A program made the position numbers and the translations under genes. DNA of 64,000 nt from Tigriopus japonicus. Lineage: Eukaryota > Arthropoda > Copepoda > Harpacticoida > Harpacticidae. The notes beneath the pieces are model-generated. The model did not search any database. It saw only the letters and a program-made list of their open reading frames with translations, and had not been told where the DNA came from. Position 1 is the first letter of the stretch, and every line of letters starts with the position of its first letter. This document shows positions 26,622 to 38,328 of this stretch, piece after piece. The DNA is taken from contig JAAGOF010000300.1 of the NCBI GenBank assembly GCA_010645155.1, forward strand, positions 312,585 through 376,584. Reading direction: 5' to 3'.

Positions 26622-26976
26622 GTCTTGACTAATGATGGACCGAAAGGGCTCATAACCGAAACCGAAAGTTTCGCCCGAAAGAGGGCTTAACCGAAACCGA
26701 AATCGAAAGCAACTGACTACAAAATTGTATAAATGCAAAATCCAACTTAAACATTAATTGCTAGTGTGTTCGATGTTGGGTAGTCGCAAATTTTGAAATA
26801 TCAGGAAACTTGAATTTCAGAGGTTTTTGGACGAAAAAATTTTCGATTTTGTTGTCAAACTCCATCCTTTATAGCGCATGTCTGCTTTTGGTTTCGGTAG
26901 GCATAACCGAAACCGAAATCGAAATTTCGGCCGTAATTATGGCCGAAAGCGCTTTCTGTCCATCGCTAGTCTTGAC
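26622..26976. mobile_element. Non-autonomous hAT-like element, TSD GTCTTGAC
   Basis: GTCTTGAC at 26622-26629 is duplicated exactly at 26969-26976. The 339-bp element (26630-26968) begins TAATGATGGACCGAAAG and ends with the inverted complement of TAGCGATGGACAGAAAG. Both ends carry subterminal repeats of ACCGAAACCGAAA type in mirrored arrangement. No coding frame. A decayed relative lies near 51688-51990. Confidence 0.88.
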
Positions 26977-27426
26977 GCTTGAAGAAGACAGAAGTCCAAT
27001 TTTATGCATATACGTTTTTATTTATGTTCTTGATTTTGTCCTAAATTTGATGAAATAGCTGTACACATATTTTTAGTAATTGCTTCATGAATCGGCATTT
27101 TCTAAGATTTAAGTATCTCAGTAAATCAGTTCTTAAGGCACTTAGGGCAATATCCCGTGGTCATGGCAATCATTGTTTGTCCAAATGAACAATTTGAGAT
27201 TCTTCCTTGAGACAATTCAATGCTAATTTGCATATAGCTTTTAAATTAGGATGAATACCTGGCCAAACCTTTTGAAGAAGAGGAAAGGATAAATTGATAG
27301 GAGATAAATGGTACAACAAATTTCCTCTCAAATTTTGATATTTTCATTTTTCATAAACAAGGTTTCTTTTATTTGTTTTGTTTATTTTAAGTAGTTGTCA
27401 CAAAAATTGTTATACATGAACTTTTC

Positions 27427-27460
<34 letters not shown>

Positions 27461-29522
27461 CTTTATTGCGAGATATTTCTCATTGGATACAATAATACGA
27501 TACATGTAGTTCGGATTATTCTAAAAACTACGATAGAAAATAAACTACACGGTAATACATGTACCTTGTGTGGAAAGTTTTTGAGTACTTTGTTTCTATC
27601 CAGTAACTTTGAATGCTAGTTTCTGAGCATTCGAAAGGTCAGCCTTGGCAAGGTGGCTTCTGTCATTGTCATGATTTATGTTTCTCTTTGACTGGAAAGA
27701 ACAGTTTACATTCTCATTTTTTGGACCTCAACAATCGCTTGATTGATAAAACGTCTAATCCAAACAAGTCCATATCCGAACTTGTTTCACGGATTAGAGT
27801 TTGTAGATGGATTGGATTGTCCCACAATTCCACAATAATTGACTCCCATTCACGCACATTACTGCGCACTGTAATGTACTTGAAGGAAAGAGATTTATGC
27901 CCGCTAAAGTCTCGGGTAATAACTGGCTAAGTGCCCTTCGGACACCTTTTGTCTATTACGGCAGGAAACCAGGGCACGACACCTCCAAGCAAACATTGCC
28001 CACGCCATCCATCTGTCTCGAGCTGTCCACGAACCAGTCTCACAACCAAGGAAAGAAGCATCTCCCCACCACCCTTCGGCACTATACTCGTATTTCCTCT
28101 TTGCTTGCTGCCTCAACACTACTACCAACAACGAGGGAACGAAGCACAATCAGCCATAGGATCAGCAAAACATATTTCCAAGTCGCCACACCTCAAACAC
28201 TTCGAGGTAAGTACTCTGTAATGGTTTCAAATGTTGGAAGTGGAGACCCTGGCTGGTATAAACTTGAGCTTCGTCCATCCGTCCATCCATCCATCGACCT
28301 AAGAAATGACACTTTCGGAAAAGAGAACCGTGTGCGATGCACTCTTGCCTGCCTGAGTGCCTACCTCCCTTCCTTCCATCCATCCAAGTATGTGTGGAGA
28401 AGCCCATTCATTTTACAACGGCGGATACATTTATGGTTCAAGGAGCCAGAGGACTCGAGAGATCACGAAGGAATGTCTCAAATGGGTTGAAATGTGAGAT
28501 GTCCTGCTTTACTCTCACTTACTTGCATCATTCCATTCACTGATACCTAAATGAATGAAAAGCTCAAGACAATTGGCTTTGTGACGTTTCATTTCTATTT
28601 GAGATTCCATGCTCGCAAAAAAGTGCATTTGATAATTACCTCGGAGAACTTGTTGAAATTAAAATGAGAGCGTTTATTGGATAGCATCTGAGACTAAAAG
28701 CCTAGATACTCTGGTAGGTCGTAAACATGGCTTTGATTGTTCTAGTGGAGACCAGGCATATAATTGATCGTATCAAGCCATTTCGGTTAGAAGGACCCCC
28801 AACCAGATCTTTATTCCTGTCCACTTTCAAGCGCCGAAAATGAAGCAAGAAACACAAGGTGAGTTTTTCGGCGCACCAAGAAGAATAGAGAAAGAAAACA
28901 ACGAGATACAAATAACCATTCTCGAGTGAAGTCTCAGTATATAAACGTAGAAAAACTACTCTGCTTAACTTAAGTGTTGAACTTAAGTGTTGATTTATAC
29001 CTATAGACGGTTGTTTGTTCCGCTTTTATTCTCGTATCTTCTATGCTGTACTCAAAAATGTACCTACTCTCTTTTCTTCACTGACTTCATTTGTTTCACC
29101 TTCCTCTCTTTCTTCTTTTCTTTTGTCCGTAAATTTTCTGGTTGACACAGAGCTAAAGTGGTATTTCAAAACCAAAACAAAACTACTTTTTTGAACCTTT
29201 AATCAATAGATTATTAATTGGTTAACTAAAAGGCTTTAAAATTTGTTTATCACAACTACAATTATATGAAGAAGCTTACAATATTTCAAACAGATCGTCG
29301 TGTTAAATCAGAGATGTGAAAGTTGAAGCCAAGAATGGTGTTGCCTAGAGAATCAAGGCGAATAAATCTTTTAGAACCAAGCTCGAGCCACTGAATTCTA
29401 TGGACTAGGAGGCTAGTGGTATGAATTACTAATCAAACCAGTAGTCTAATTGGTTGTTCAAAGCTCAGATGCTTAATTTCAACTTGATCGACAGAATTGT
29501 ATGGCAATGAGAGTAATTTAAA
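26977..29522. other. Intergenic DNA, no gene seen
   Basis: A 197-codon open frame at 27900-28490 on the plus strand has no domain, is overlapped by other frames of similar length, and sits among CCATCCAT-type simple repeats near 28275-28385. It is not called as a gene. A 13-bp tandem duplication (ACTTAAGTGTTGA) lies near 28968-28993. Confidence 0.45.
27427..27460. repeat. (TAA)n / (ATT)n microsatellite, possible retroelement tail
   Basis: About eleven perfect AAT units. On the minus strand the tract directly follows AATAAAG, the layout expected for the 3' end of a LINE or SINE with a simple-repeat tail. The element body would lie to the right (27461 upward) but was not recognised. Confidence 0.6.
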
Positions 29523-29784
29523 GCTTAGAGCAGTGGTCCGCAACCGGTGGGCCGCAGCCCAAATGTGGGCCCAAGGGTCATCGTTGTTGGGTCCACAAGC
29601 AATGAGAAAAGTCCTTAATGGGCCTAAGAGACATCCATAGTACTGTACTTGTGGGCCCAGAGGTCTTTGATCGTTAATTTGTGGACCCATGAACCTGCCA
29701 CCATCTGTTTGGTGGGCCCCGACTTCACCAAATTAAATTTTGTGGACCTTGACACAACAACGGTTGCCGACCCCTGGCATAGAG
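29523..29784. mobile_element. Non-autonomous hAT-like element, TSD GC(T/A)TAGAG
   Basis: The 246-bp element 29531-29776 starts CAGTGGTCCGCAACCGG and its right end is the inverted complement of CAGGGGTCGGCAACCG. It is flanked by GCTTAGAG (29523-29530) and GCATAGAG (29777-29784), 7 of 8 matching. The CAGNGGTnnnCAACC tip is a common hAT terminus. The interior repeats GGGCCCAC/GTGGGCCC motifs. No coding capacity. Confidence 0.85.
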
Positions 29785-31529
29785 CAATCTGCGCTCTTCC
29801 AATCGAACAAGTGCACCTGCATTCGTCCAAAAGGACAATTGTGCCCTTGAAGGGTCAATTTGTCTCTCGATTTCACTCGCTAGTAGGGTACACTGCGATT
29901 GCTATTAATATCAAAACGTTGTTTCTCGCGAACGTACGAACGTGTCATGCTGAAATTCAGCCAACGACATCCTTAAGTGCCTGTCTTATGAATCTTATTA
30001 AAACAAAACTATTTACTTGAATGGAATTCCATTTATGAAAAATCAACGTCTGAACGCCTGAGGAGAGACTTCCATGTCTTACAATTTCCTTGGTTTTAGG
30101 CTACGTTCATGGCTGTCATCTTGCTTCGTATTTTTAACTAAGCTAAAATTGTCCTCCAAAAAGGTTCGGGTGTGCCAAAAGACTGTTATGTTAGGTACTT
30201 CAAATGTGGTGTCGCAAAGGTTTTTGTACTAGTGATGCGCACAAATAAAAAGTGTCTCCGTTTTTTATGAAGTCTTAGTCTTAATTGGCAGAAAATGGTA
30301 GTATAGAAAAGTTTGTGGCAATGGAATTGAATTTGTAAAGCGGCAGAATATGGCAGAAAGAGGCAGGGCAGGCAAAAGAAATCGACCAAAAAAAGGAGAT
30401 CGAAAATTTTTGACTCAAAAAAAGAGATCGAAAATTTTCGCCCAAAAACGAGATAAACCGATTGCAAACGAGAACATTATCGCTCAAAAGTGGCAGAATA
30501 TAGTGGTAAGTGACTTCAAAGATGGCAAAGAGCGCCCGTAATTGGCAGTATTTCAAACAACTTTTGGCAATGTTGGCCTGAAACCACCATAGAGGTCTAC
30601 AGAGAGGCCATTGTCGTCATTTTGTCTGCCTTGCTTATTGCAGAAACTAGCCAGAAGTTGCGTGAAAAGGCAAATATTTCCAAAGAACATCGTGAAATAC
30701 TTGCCCAAACAACTGGAAGATCATAGTACAAATGGAAGTGCGCACGACTTAGTTTCAATGCCAAATCCTATAATTGCGTGAACTAATGCCTGTGAATTGA
30801 ATTATCATCTTCATTAAACATCTTAGTATAACTTGGGAGAAGGAAAGCGTAGATAGGAGGCTACATGGCCAAAAAACTGAATGTTAAATCTTATTGGCTT
30901 TAAATCATTATTACTTTGGTTTTCAAATTTGTTTGCTGAAATGCCAAAGCATGACAGTAACAATTTGTTTCCATCTAGCCGAGTCTGACCTTCTTTTGGA
31001 TATATTTTGGCATAATTGGTTCGGAAAGTTCTGGTAACACTGGTTCGCTCTTTCGACCGGACCTCACATCGTCACCATTACCGCATTGTCAACCTGACGA
31101 CTGCTACAAATGCGCAACTTCACCAAGGCTCCTAGACAATTGTTTAACAAAAAAGTCATTTCAGATGACAATGCAATAGTGTGCCCAAGGAAAACGCTCA
31201 AATGGATTCAATTGATGTTCCAAGTATTCACCAATCAATTGCGTATCTAATTAGATTTAGTTTTCCTAAAAAGTAAGAAACTCAATGCAAATAAGCGTGA
31301 GGATTCATCAAGAGCTGACATTACCGAGTCAATTCACAGCAGCACTGGGCTTTGAACGCGCATCAAGGTTTAAGGAGAACGAGAAGGTTATCTTCTGGCA
31401 CCCACGGTTTTTGGCTAGTCTTGGCCTTCAAAGGCTAAAAAGGTAAAACATTATGCTTTCAAAGGTAAGCTGAGATCAAGAGCGTCAATTTGGTAATAAA
31501 TAAAACATAGGTAAAAATGCCTAAAACAG
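29785..31529. other. Intergenic DNA with a degenerate GGCAGAA-repeat stretch
   Basis: No gene was recognised. Around 30280-30560 the motif GGCAGAAAATGG and variants recur, as in the terminal arrays of the 39706-42315 hAT element, so this may be a decayed relative. No target duplication could be found. Confidence 0.4.
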
Positions 31530-31623
31530 GTCGAACCCAAGAACCACAGTACAATGGAGCCGACGTCTTGGGACCTAAATGGCACATGCGCGTACTATTT
31601 TATTATAGCGCTCTAGTCAAACC
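31530..31623. mobile_element. Possible 78-bp minimal copy of the TAGAGC hAT-like family
   Basis: The right end TATTATAGCGCTCTA matches the right end of the 42368-42822 element (TATTATAGTGCTCTA). Flanks GTCGAACC (31530-31537) and GTCAAACC (31616-31623) agree at 7 of 8 bases. The left end (CAAGAACCACAGTACA) is only loosely related to the family tip, so the call is tentative. Confidence 0.45.
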
Positions 31624-33283
31624 TAGGTTTTTAAAGTAAAACCCAAGTCGAATTTCGTTTGAACTCGAACTTCCTGGGTTAATTGTGGCGACAATAATGA
31701 CAAACATTTGAAGCTTCAAAAAGACCAACAACTTGACGAAGTTGACGCTTCTTTCCCATCAGCTTCCTTAGTCTTCACTAAAATTTAAAACGGAAGAAAA
31801 ATATGAACCCCGTAAAGAAATTCTTCTGAAAGAGGCCAAAGACAAAGTATGACGAGCTCATTCAGCAGAAAAAAAACTATTTGATGGAAGAGCTAGACTA
31901 AATTTTAAAATTTGCATCTCCGGCTGAAGGAGGAAGTGATAGGTTTCGTGAATAACGATTAATTTTCTTTCTCGCTTTTTCTCCAGGCCGACATAAAAGC
32001 AGAAGCTTCACGTATTTTTCTTGTTGAGTCAAATATCTTACTTACTAACTTACTTGTTTGAAATGGCTTTTGTAATCATACATCCATTTTCTTGAATAAT
32101 TGATTTCAAACACTCAGTTTTTTTGCTCTGCTCATCCATTATCTGACACACAAAAGACAAGGTTTAAAAATATTTTTTATTCATTCTCATCCATTTAACA
32201 AAGTGATGCAAACACTGAAGGATAGCTTCCCTATTATGCTTACAATCTAATTACTTTTTTTATATTTCATTTGAGGTGCAATTTATCAGAGTTATTATTT
32301 TCAATAACGGATATAAATAATTTATATGTAACAATCATTAGAAGTGAAATAAATTTGTGAATTGTGACAATCTTCGGAAAAGTGATTAATATTGGTCTTG
32401 AAAGCAGTTTATTTGTGCAACTTATCAAAAGCACATCCCACTCAAAATTCCTAAATGTTTTCACAAAATTATGATAGTTAAAGACACAAAAACTTAGTCA
32501 AAATGGAATTTGGAATCTGACACCAAAAAAACTCTAACTGAAATGAATGATACAACTTTTTGTTTTGGGGAAAAGGTGGATGGAATAGTGAACTTTTTGA
32601 GAAAAAAGATGTCAAAGCAGACTGGATTCGATAAATTATCATAAATTATTATTTTGGGAATTAAACTTTGGGCAGCTTCCAAATCAAACATTTGCAGAAG
32701 GGCTTGAGGTTAAATACTTTTTGTTGTCTTCTTTTTATTCATCCTGACTTGCTCATACTGATAGTGCAATGCTATGTTGGGCAGAACTGAAAAACCATTC
32801 CTTAGCCTTTCTGTGTTTTTCACATGTAATGGTAGTACAAACTATTAGACAAATTATGATTGCCAATATTTGCCACCACAAGGAACAGAAACCGCACACA
32901 GATCAAGCTAGGAAATACAGAAGTATATTTAGTCTTAAAATATGCAATGCCAAGGCAACTGAATTTAAAAAACACATTTTTTTTATCATCAAGTCATTTC
33001 CACATTTTATTCTGTGCTTGTTAGCAGTGGTTTGCACAGCTAATCTACAGTAAGCTCATTGCCATTGATAAAAAGACATTTTCTTATTTTCTTATTTGAC
33101 CATCACTTTCATATTATGAAGAGTGTAAAGGCCTTTTTCATCTAAAAGAGTTAATTTTAAAAAATCTTAGAAAGCTAGTTTAGTTTTTTTTGCAATTTTA
33201 TGGATTGTGAGTTTAACAAATGTGGAAATATGTAACCAACTTTGTCTAGTAGAATGAACCAAACTAACCTTTCAACTTAATGC
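31624..33283. other. AT-rich intergenic DNA
   Basis: No gene, RNA gene or bounded repeat was recognised. Confidence 0.45.
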
Positions 33284-34115
33284 ACAGAAAGCAGACCTGT
33301 TCAATTATCTTATCTAGATTGAAGATAAAGATAAAAGATAAAAGATAGTTTATCTTTTATCTTTATCTAGATACTTTTTTCGGGAAAGTATCTTAAGTAT
33401 CTTTGTCTAGATACTTTTTTCGGGAAAGTATCTTAAACTATCTTTATCTAGATACTTTTTTCGGGAAGGTATCTTAAAGTATCTTTATCTAGATACTTTT
33501 TTCGGAAAACTATCTTGAAATATCTTTATCTAGATAATGTGTTCTCTCAATCTTTTGTATTATGTGCATTGAAAGTGGAAACATTATGCATGTTGAGACT
33601 TGAGAGTGGACACATTATGCAAATTGAGTGAGGAATCTGAGGATGCATTCATTATCCACTTTGAGGAAGGGTGCATAATGCATCCACTCTCAATGTGCAT
33701 AATTCGTCCACTCTCAAGTCTTAACATGTATAATGCATCCACTTTCAATGTGCATAATGCACAAATAATTTGACATTATGCATAATGCACAAATAATTTG
33801 ACATTATGCATAATGAAGAAAAATATCTAGAAGTATCTTATATAAATACGTTTTGTGAAAAGTATCTTGAAGTATCTTATCTAGATAGTTTTTCGGGAAA
33901 GTATCTTAAAGTATCTTTATCTAGATACTTTTTTCGGGAAAATATCTTAAAGTATCTTTATCTAGATACTTTTTTCGGGAAAGTATCTTAAAGTATCTTT
34001 ATCTAGATACTTTTTCAGGAAAGTATCTTAAAGTATCTTTATCTAGATACTTTTCGGAAAATACTATCTTATCTGGATACTTTTTCAAAGTATCTTGAAC
34101 AGGTCTGACAGAAAG
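33284..34115. mobile_element. hAT-like element with internal 41-bp hairpin tandem repeats, TSD ACAGAAAG
   Basis: ACAGAAAG at 33284-33291 is duplicated exactly at 34108-34115. The 816-bp element (33292-34107) has 13-bp perfect terminal inverted repeats, CAGACCTGTTCAA. Its interior has two arrays of a 41-bp unit. One runs from about 33360 to 33540 and the other from about 33880 to 34085, with unit starts near 33361, 33401, 33442, 33483 and 33523, and near 33915, 33956, 33997 and 34037. Each unit contains AGTATC, then TTTATCTA, then GATACT, which can fold as a hairpin. Between the arrays (about 33540-33815) lies GCATAATGCA/TCCACTCTCAA repeated in both orientations. No transposase frame. Confidence 0.88.
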
Positions 34116-35007
34116 CAACTAAGAGGAGGTGTAATGCAACAAATTAGCTATTTAGACTTCAAGACAACTCAGCATTTTGCCTACCTTTGTATGTAGTTAA
34201 GAACTCATTCAAAGGAAAATCCCGGCAGTCTCTGTGAACACGTGTTACTTGGCCATTGATGGATTTTGGCCCTTACTACATGAGCCACCCTGGTCTTGTC
34301 CTGGAGCAAAGCACTTCACAGTTCACGCCCATTCCACCAATAAAGTCTAACAACCACAATTGACTGCTTTCATGGATTTCTGTGTTTCCTGATTCTTTAA
34401 ATTTAACCATAATCACGAACAAAATGCAGCTCTTCCTCCCTGGAGTTCAGTTTGACACAACTTTGTCTTTTCTTCTTTTTGTAAAACTAATCTAGTTTCT
34501 AAAATTGGGCTAGGGTCAAAATATATCCGACCCTGAGAAGCACTTGTCAAGCCAAATGAGTTAACAACAAATGGCAGGAATTACTAGTGATGTCATCATT
34601 TTTGAAGGGAAAAAAAGTTTGGAAGACATGTGTTTCTGATGAGCATGCAAGGTAGCTTGCAAAAAAATGTATTTGTTGCTTTTATCTCAAATTTCGCTAC
34701 ATAAATTGAGAGGGTTCTTCCAAAGTTTTGAATTGAAATTGAATTGATTCCAAACCATTGAATAACAAGATGGCCAGAGGAGATCGGTTCCTGGGGCAAC
34801 TAAACCTAAAATGTTTTTTGTTTAATTGCAGGCTTCCACTTTCTCCATTTGTTTTTAAATTTCTTTGCCATACTTCTCAACATACATTTACCATGCCATT
34901 GCTCTTAAATGCAACATTTTTCGAAAATCTGACCCTTGAAAACTGAGACTTTTTTTTGGCAAGCCTAGACTGCTAACGGCACCAGGCTTGAAATATGAAA
35001 CATATTG
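34116..35007. other. Intergenic DNA, no gene seen
   Basis: Nothing recognisable apart from ordinary AT-rich sequence. Confidence 0.4.
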
Positions 35008-35160
35008 ATGTGTTTCGAGTTAGATTTTTGGCAGAGTTTTGCCATTTTGGTTTTTTTTGGGTCAAAAAGATGACAACAAAACTTTTTAACAGGCAGTAGA
35101 CCTTTTCTGCCATGAAAAATGGCAGCATTGCAAACTCAAAATCCATTTTTATAACAATGG
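35008..35160. mobile_element. Truncated copy of the TGATGTGTTTCGA hAT-like family
   Basis: The stretch TGATGTGTTTCGAG, then GGCAGAGTTTTGCCATTTTGG, and the following 100 bases resemble the left parts of the elements at 35292 and 39453. The right terminus is missing and no target duplication is visible. Confidence 0.6.
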
Positions 35161-35283
35161 ATGGAACTCGAAATCGAAATAATTCGAGTGTTGCCAAATT
35201 GGTACCTGTTTACAATCAAAATCGACTTCAATTTGAAGGAACGCAAACAGAAAATGCGAATTCGCGATAGGTGGGAAAAGGTG

Positions 35284-36568
35284 CTAATTACTACTGATGT
35301 GTTTCGAGTTGGATTTTCGGCAGAGTTTTGCCATTTTGGTTTTTAGGGTAAAAAATCTGATCACAAATTAAACTATCAACTGGCAATAGACCTTTTCTAC
35401 AATAAAATATGTCAGCACTCCAGTTTGACATTTTTGAAAAGCGTAGAAACAATGTAATTCGTTTACTTGCTACAAAAGCTAACAGCACATTTGAAGTTTG
35501 AAGCAGGAGGGCCCATTGATTTGTTACAAAGAAGCATATCAATAATAGGTAAAAATGGAATATAACAAACTTTTGGTGAAAAAAAAAATAGATTACATGG
35601 CGCACACGCTGTGACACCATTTTGAAAATGTGGAAACACTTATGACATCTCGTTGGCCAGGGCACATTTTCAGCTTTCAACCTCAATAACTTTGACTTAA
35701 ACAATGTTATTGTCAAAAGTTAGAAGTGAAGTCAATCAGACGAAGATAATTGAGATTTTGATGTTGCAATAACCCGATTAGATACTAATATAGTCGTTTC
35801 AATTGACTTCTAAGTTTGTCTGTTCCAAATTTAGCATTTTAAGATTTGATACTTTAGCCCCTCTAGAAAGGAATAATGAAACAAAAAACAACAAACCAGA
35901 AACACATAGTTACTTACAATATGCTCTGAACTCATCGAATGTGTTACATCAGTCAATCTTTACAATGGTGAGAACCAAACACTTAAATTATTCGGGTCTT
36001 CCTTTAAAAAATCAAACTTAGTCTAGCTTTGAATTAAAATTTAAAGGCTTGAAATTGCCGGCAAAGTCTTGTCAGGTAAACAAAAGGTTTGGGAAAATAT
36101 ATGGTCTTTCCCGTTTTGTGAGTCACTAAGTATCTTCCTTGTCTTGTTTCACCAAAATATGCAATATAATGCGCCGAGCGGTAATCTCAGCTTTGGCTTT
36201 GAACACTAAAAAAGCTTCAACAGTGGGTGGGATCAACATGCACACATTTAAAAGCAAATGAGCACCTTCCTAGGGGTACGGTGGTTCTTCCTGTCAATGA
36301 TTTTCTACAAACAAATACTGTTATACGTGTAGCTGTCCTTCTAATCATTCTTTAAACGTTATCAAGTCCAAGTTTTTTCAATGTTTATATCGACGCCCGT
36401 TTCATCAAAGTGCCACGAGATGTCATCCAAGTCACGAAAAAAAGTTCGAATTGGTCCCTGTTAAGGTCTTTTTAAAAAGGTCAATACAACCTGCCCTTTT
36501 TAACACGGATAAACTTCCGAGTCAAAACTGGCAGCACTCCTGGTTCGAAACACATCACTACTAATTAC
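35284..36568. mobile_element. hAT-like element, TSD CTAATTAC
   Basis: CTAATTAC at 35284-35291 is duplicated exactly at 36561-36568. The 1269-bp element (35292-36560) has tips TACTGATGTGTTTCGA and the inverted complement of TAGTGATGTGTTTCGA, 15 of 16 matching. Its outer 160 and 100 bases correspond to the 231-bp copy at 39453-39683. The middle kilobase (about 35450-36460) is absent from that copy, so it is either original internal sequence or a later insertion. No transposase domain was recognised in it. Confidence 0.87.
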
Positions 36569-36976
36569 GAGGCAATAAATGACATTTACAGTTAACACCG
36601 GCCCCTTAACTGACCCCCCTGGGCAGTTACATCATCAATAGTAATATCCAAGATGACAATGGGGTCACTAATGCACTCAAGTTGACGAGATACCTTAATT
36701 TGCTTCAACACCGATTTCAAAAATGCACAGTTTTGATTTCGGTTCAATTCTGTTGGGTTTACATAGATACCATAACCTTTCTTTGTAATACCGGCCCCTG
36801 TTTCGAAGAATTCGGATCATAAATCCCACGTTCCACTTTCGGAAGAAGTGGATACAACGGAATTCTTCCAAAAGCCGCAGATCTCAATTCGCCAAATCTC
36901 ACTTTCCCTTTCAATCCGTGCTTCCATTGCCCACTTTGGTTCGGATTTGATTATTTGCCCTACTGTGGTAGGATGA
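36569..36976. other. Short intergenic stretch
   Basis: About 400 bases between two hAT-like elements, with no recognisable gene or repeat. Confidence 0.4.
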
Positions 36977-38118
36977 GCCAGCAACAGGGTGGGCATTTTT
37001 CGACATCGAGAGCATTTTGGACACCCTAGTGTCCAAAAGTGTCCAAAAGTGTCCAAGTGTCCAAAAATACCCAGAAGGTGTCCAAAAATCCCCAGAGGGT
37101 GTCCAAAAATCCCAAAAAGATGTCCATAAGTGTCCAAAAGTCAACAAACGTAAAAGAAAGTTGTACAAATCAGACGAAAAACCAGTTACACTACATAAGT
37201 AATTGAATTCTAAAGAATGCATGGTTGTGTACTTAAACAAAAATAGTTCTATTAATGGGAACATTACTTGGAGAAATAAACTTTGCCATGATAACTTGTT
37301 AATAAATTGTTAAAAAAATAAATGTTTTGTTTATCCAATATGGTAAAATGTGTTTAACTGTGCAAAACGCTTCAAGATTTACATTTTATTTCCTCATCTG
37401 TAAACAAGAGTCTTGTCTTTTTTAATAGTAAAACAACACTGCTCTAATTCTTTGGCAAAAGCATTATAATACCCACATTGCAATCTGATATCAGTTTGAG
37501 TGTGCTTTATTATAGTTAACATTTTTTGGACAATCAGGTCAAAAGAATTCTTGCCTTTTGAATGGGAAAAACTTGCAACAATGATAAACTTTGGAATATA
37601 AATCAAAGTACTAAGTAGCCTTCTCTTGTCACAAATCAAGACACAATTAGCTTTAAAATGTACTCGCATACTATGTTTAACATGAAGTGTGGTGTGAGCG
37701 TGTTATTAGTAGTCCCAGTCTCACATTCGTTTGTTCGTTCATTCCTTCAGTCGATCATTCTTTCCCACATTTTGGACGATGCTCGTTGGTCAAATGAAAA
37801 GAGTGGAAAGTTCAAATGTCCAGTTTGGCCTTCAAGTTATTGGCTCATTTAATGTATTAAGTGTAAGTTTCTTATGCTGAATTGACTTATTCTTGCTTAG
37901 ATTTCGTCAAGTGACGTTTATTTTGGAGAGAAAGTTTGTAGAATGTTATTCTAAAAATGTTTTTAACCATTCTTTTTCGAATTACTATTTTTGGACACTT
38001 TTGGACACTCCTATTTTTGGACAGCCTTATTTTTGGACACTTTTGGACACCTTTTGGACACCTTTTGGACAGGGGTGGACAAAATGTCCAAAAATCAAAT
38101 GCCCACCCTGGCCAGCAA
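36977..38118. mobile_element. hAT-like element with GTGTCCAAAA subterminal arrays, TSD GCCAGCAA
   Basis: GCCAGCAA at 36977-36984 is duplicated exactly at 38111-38118. The 1126-bp element (36985-38110) has tips CAGGGTGGGCATTT in inverted orientation. Just inside the left end about eight copies of GTGTCCAAAA run from 37010 to 37140. The right end has about eight copies of TTTTGGACAC from 37990 to 38090, in the opposite orientation. Such arrays beside a short TIR resemble hAT transposase-binding subterminal repeats. No transposase frame was recognised. Confidence 0.9.
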
Positions 38119-38190
38119 CGATTTTTCAGAAGATTCCATATTTGGTTCAGGGGATTGACTCCAAAATGAACCCTCTTTCAACATAGAGGA

Positions 38191-38284
38191 TGTTTTGAAT
38201 GAGTAAACCCTAATCTCCACACTCCGTGTCACGGAGGAGGTTGCGTGATGAATATTTTGTGATTAGGGTTTACTGTTTTGAATG
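38191..38284. repeat. 72-bp nested palindrome flanked by 11-bp direct repeats
   Basis: TGTTTTGAATG occurs at 38191-38201 and 38274-38284. Between them, AGTAAACCCTAATC (38202-38215) pairs perfectly with its inverted copy at 38261-38274. A second small hairpin (CTCCGTG/CACGGAG) lies inside near 38222-38237. It may be an extremely short MITE or an insertion footprint. Confidence 0.6.
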
Positions 38285-38328
38285 TCTTGGACTTTTGCAA
38301 GTTCAAAAACTGGGGCTCGAGCAATGAC

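Noticed and set aside
27897..28490. 197-codon plus-strand open frame
   Set aside because: No domain, low complexity in part, runs over CCAT-type simple repeats, and similar-length frames overlap it on both strands.
30230..30750. Possible transposon bounded by GTGATGCGCAC-like ends
   Set aside because: The two ends match only over a few bases and no target duplication is present. Only the GGCAGAA repeats inside are noted.
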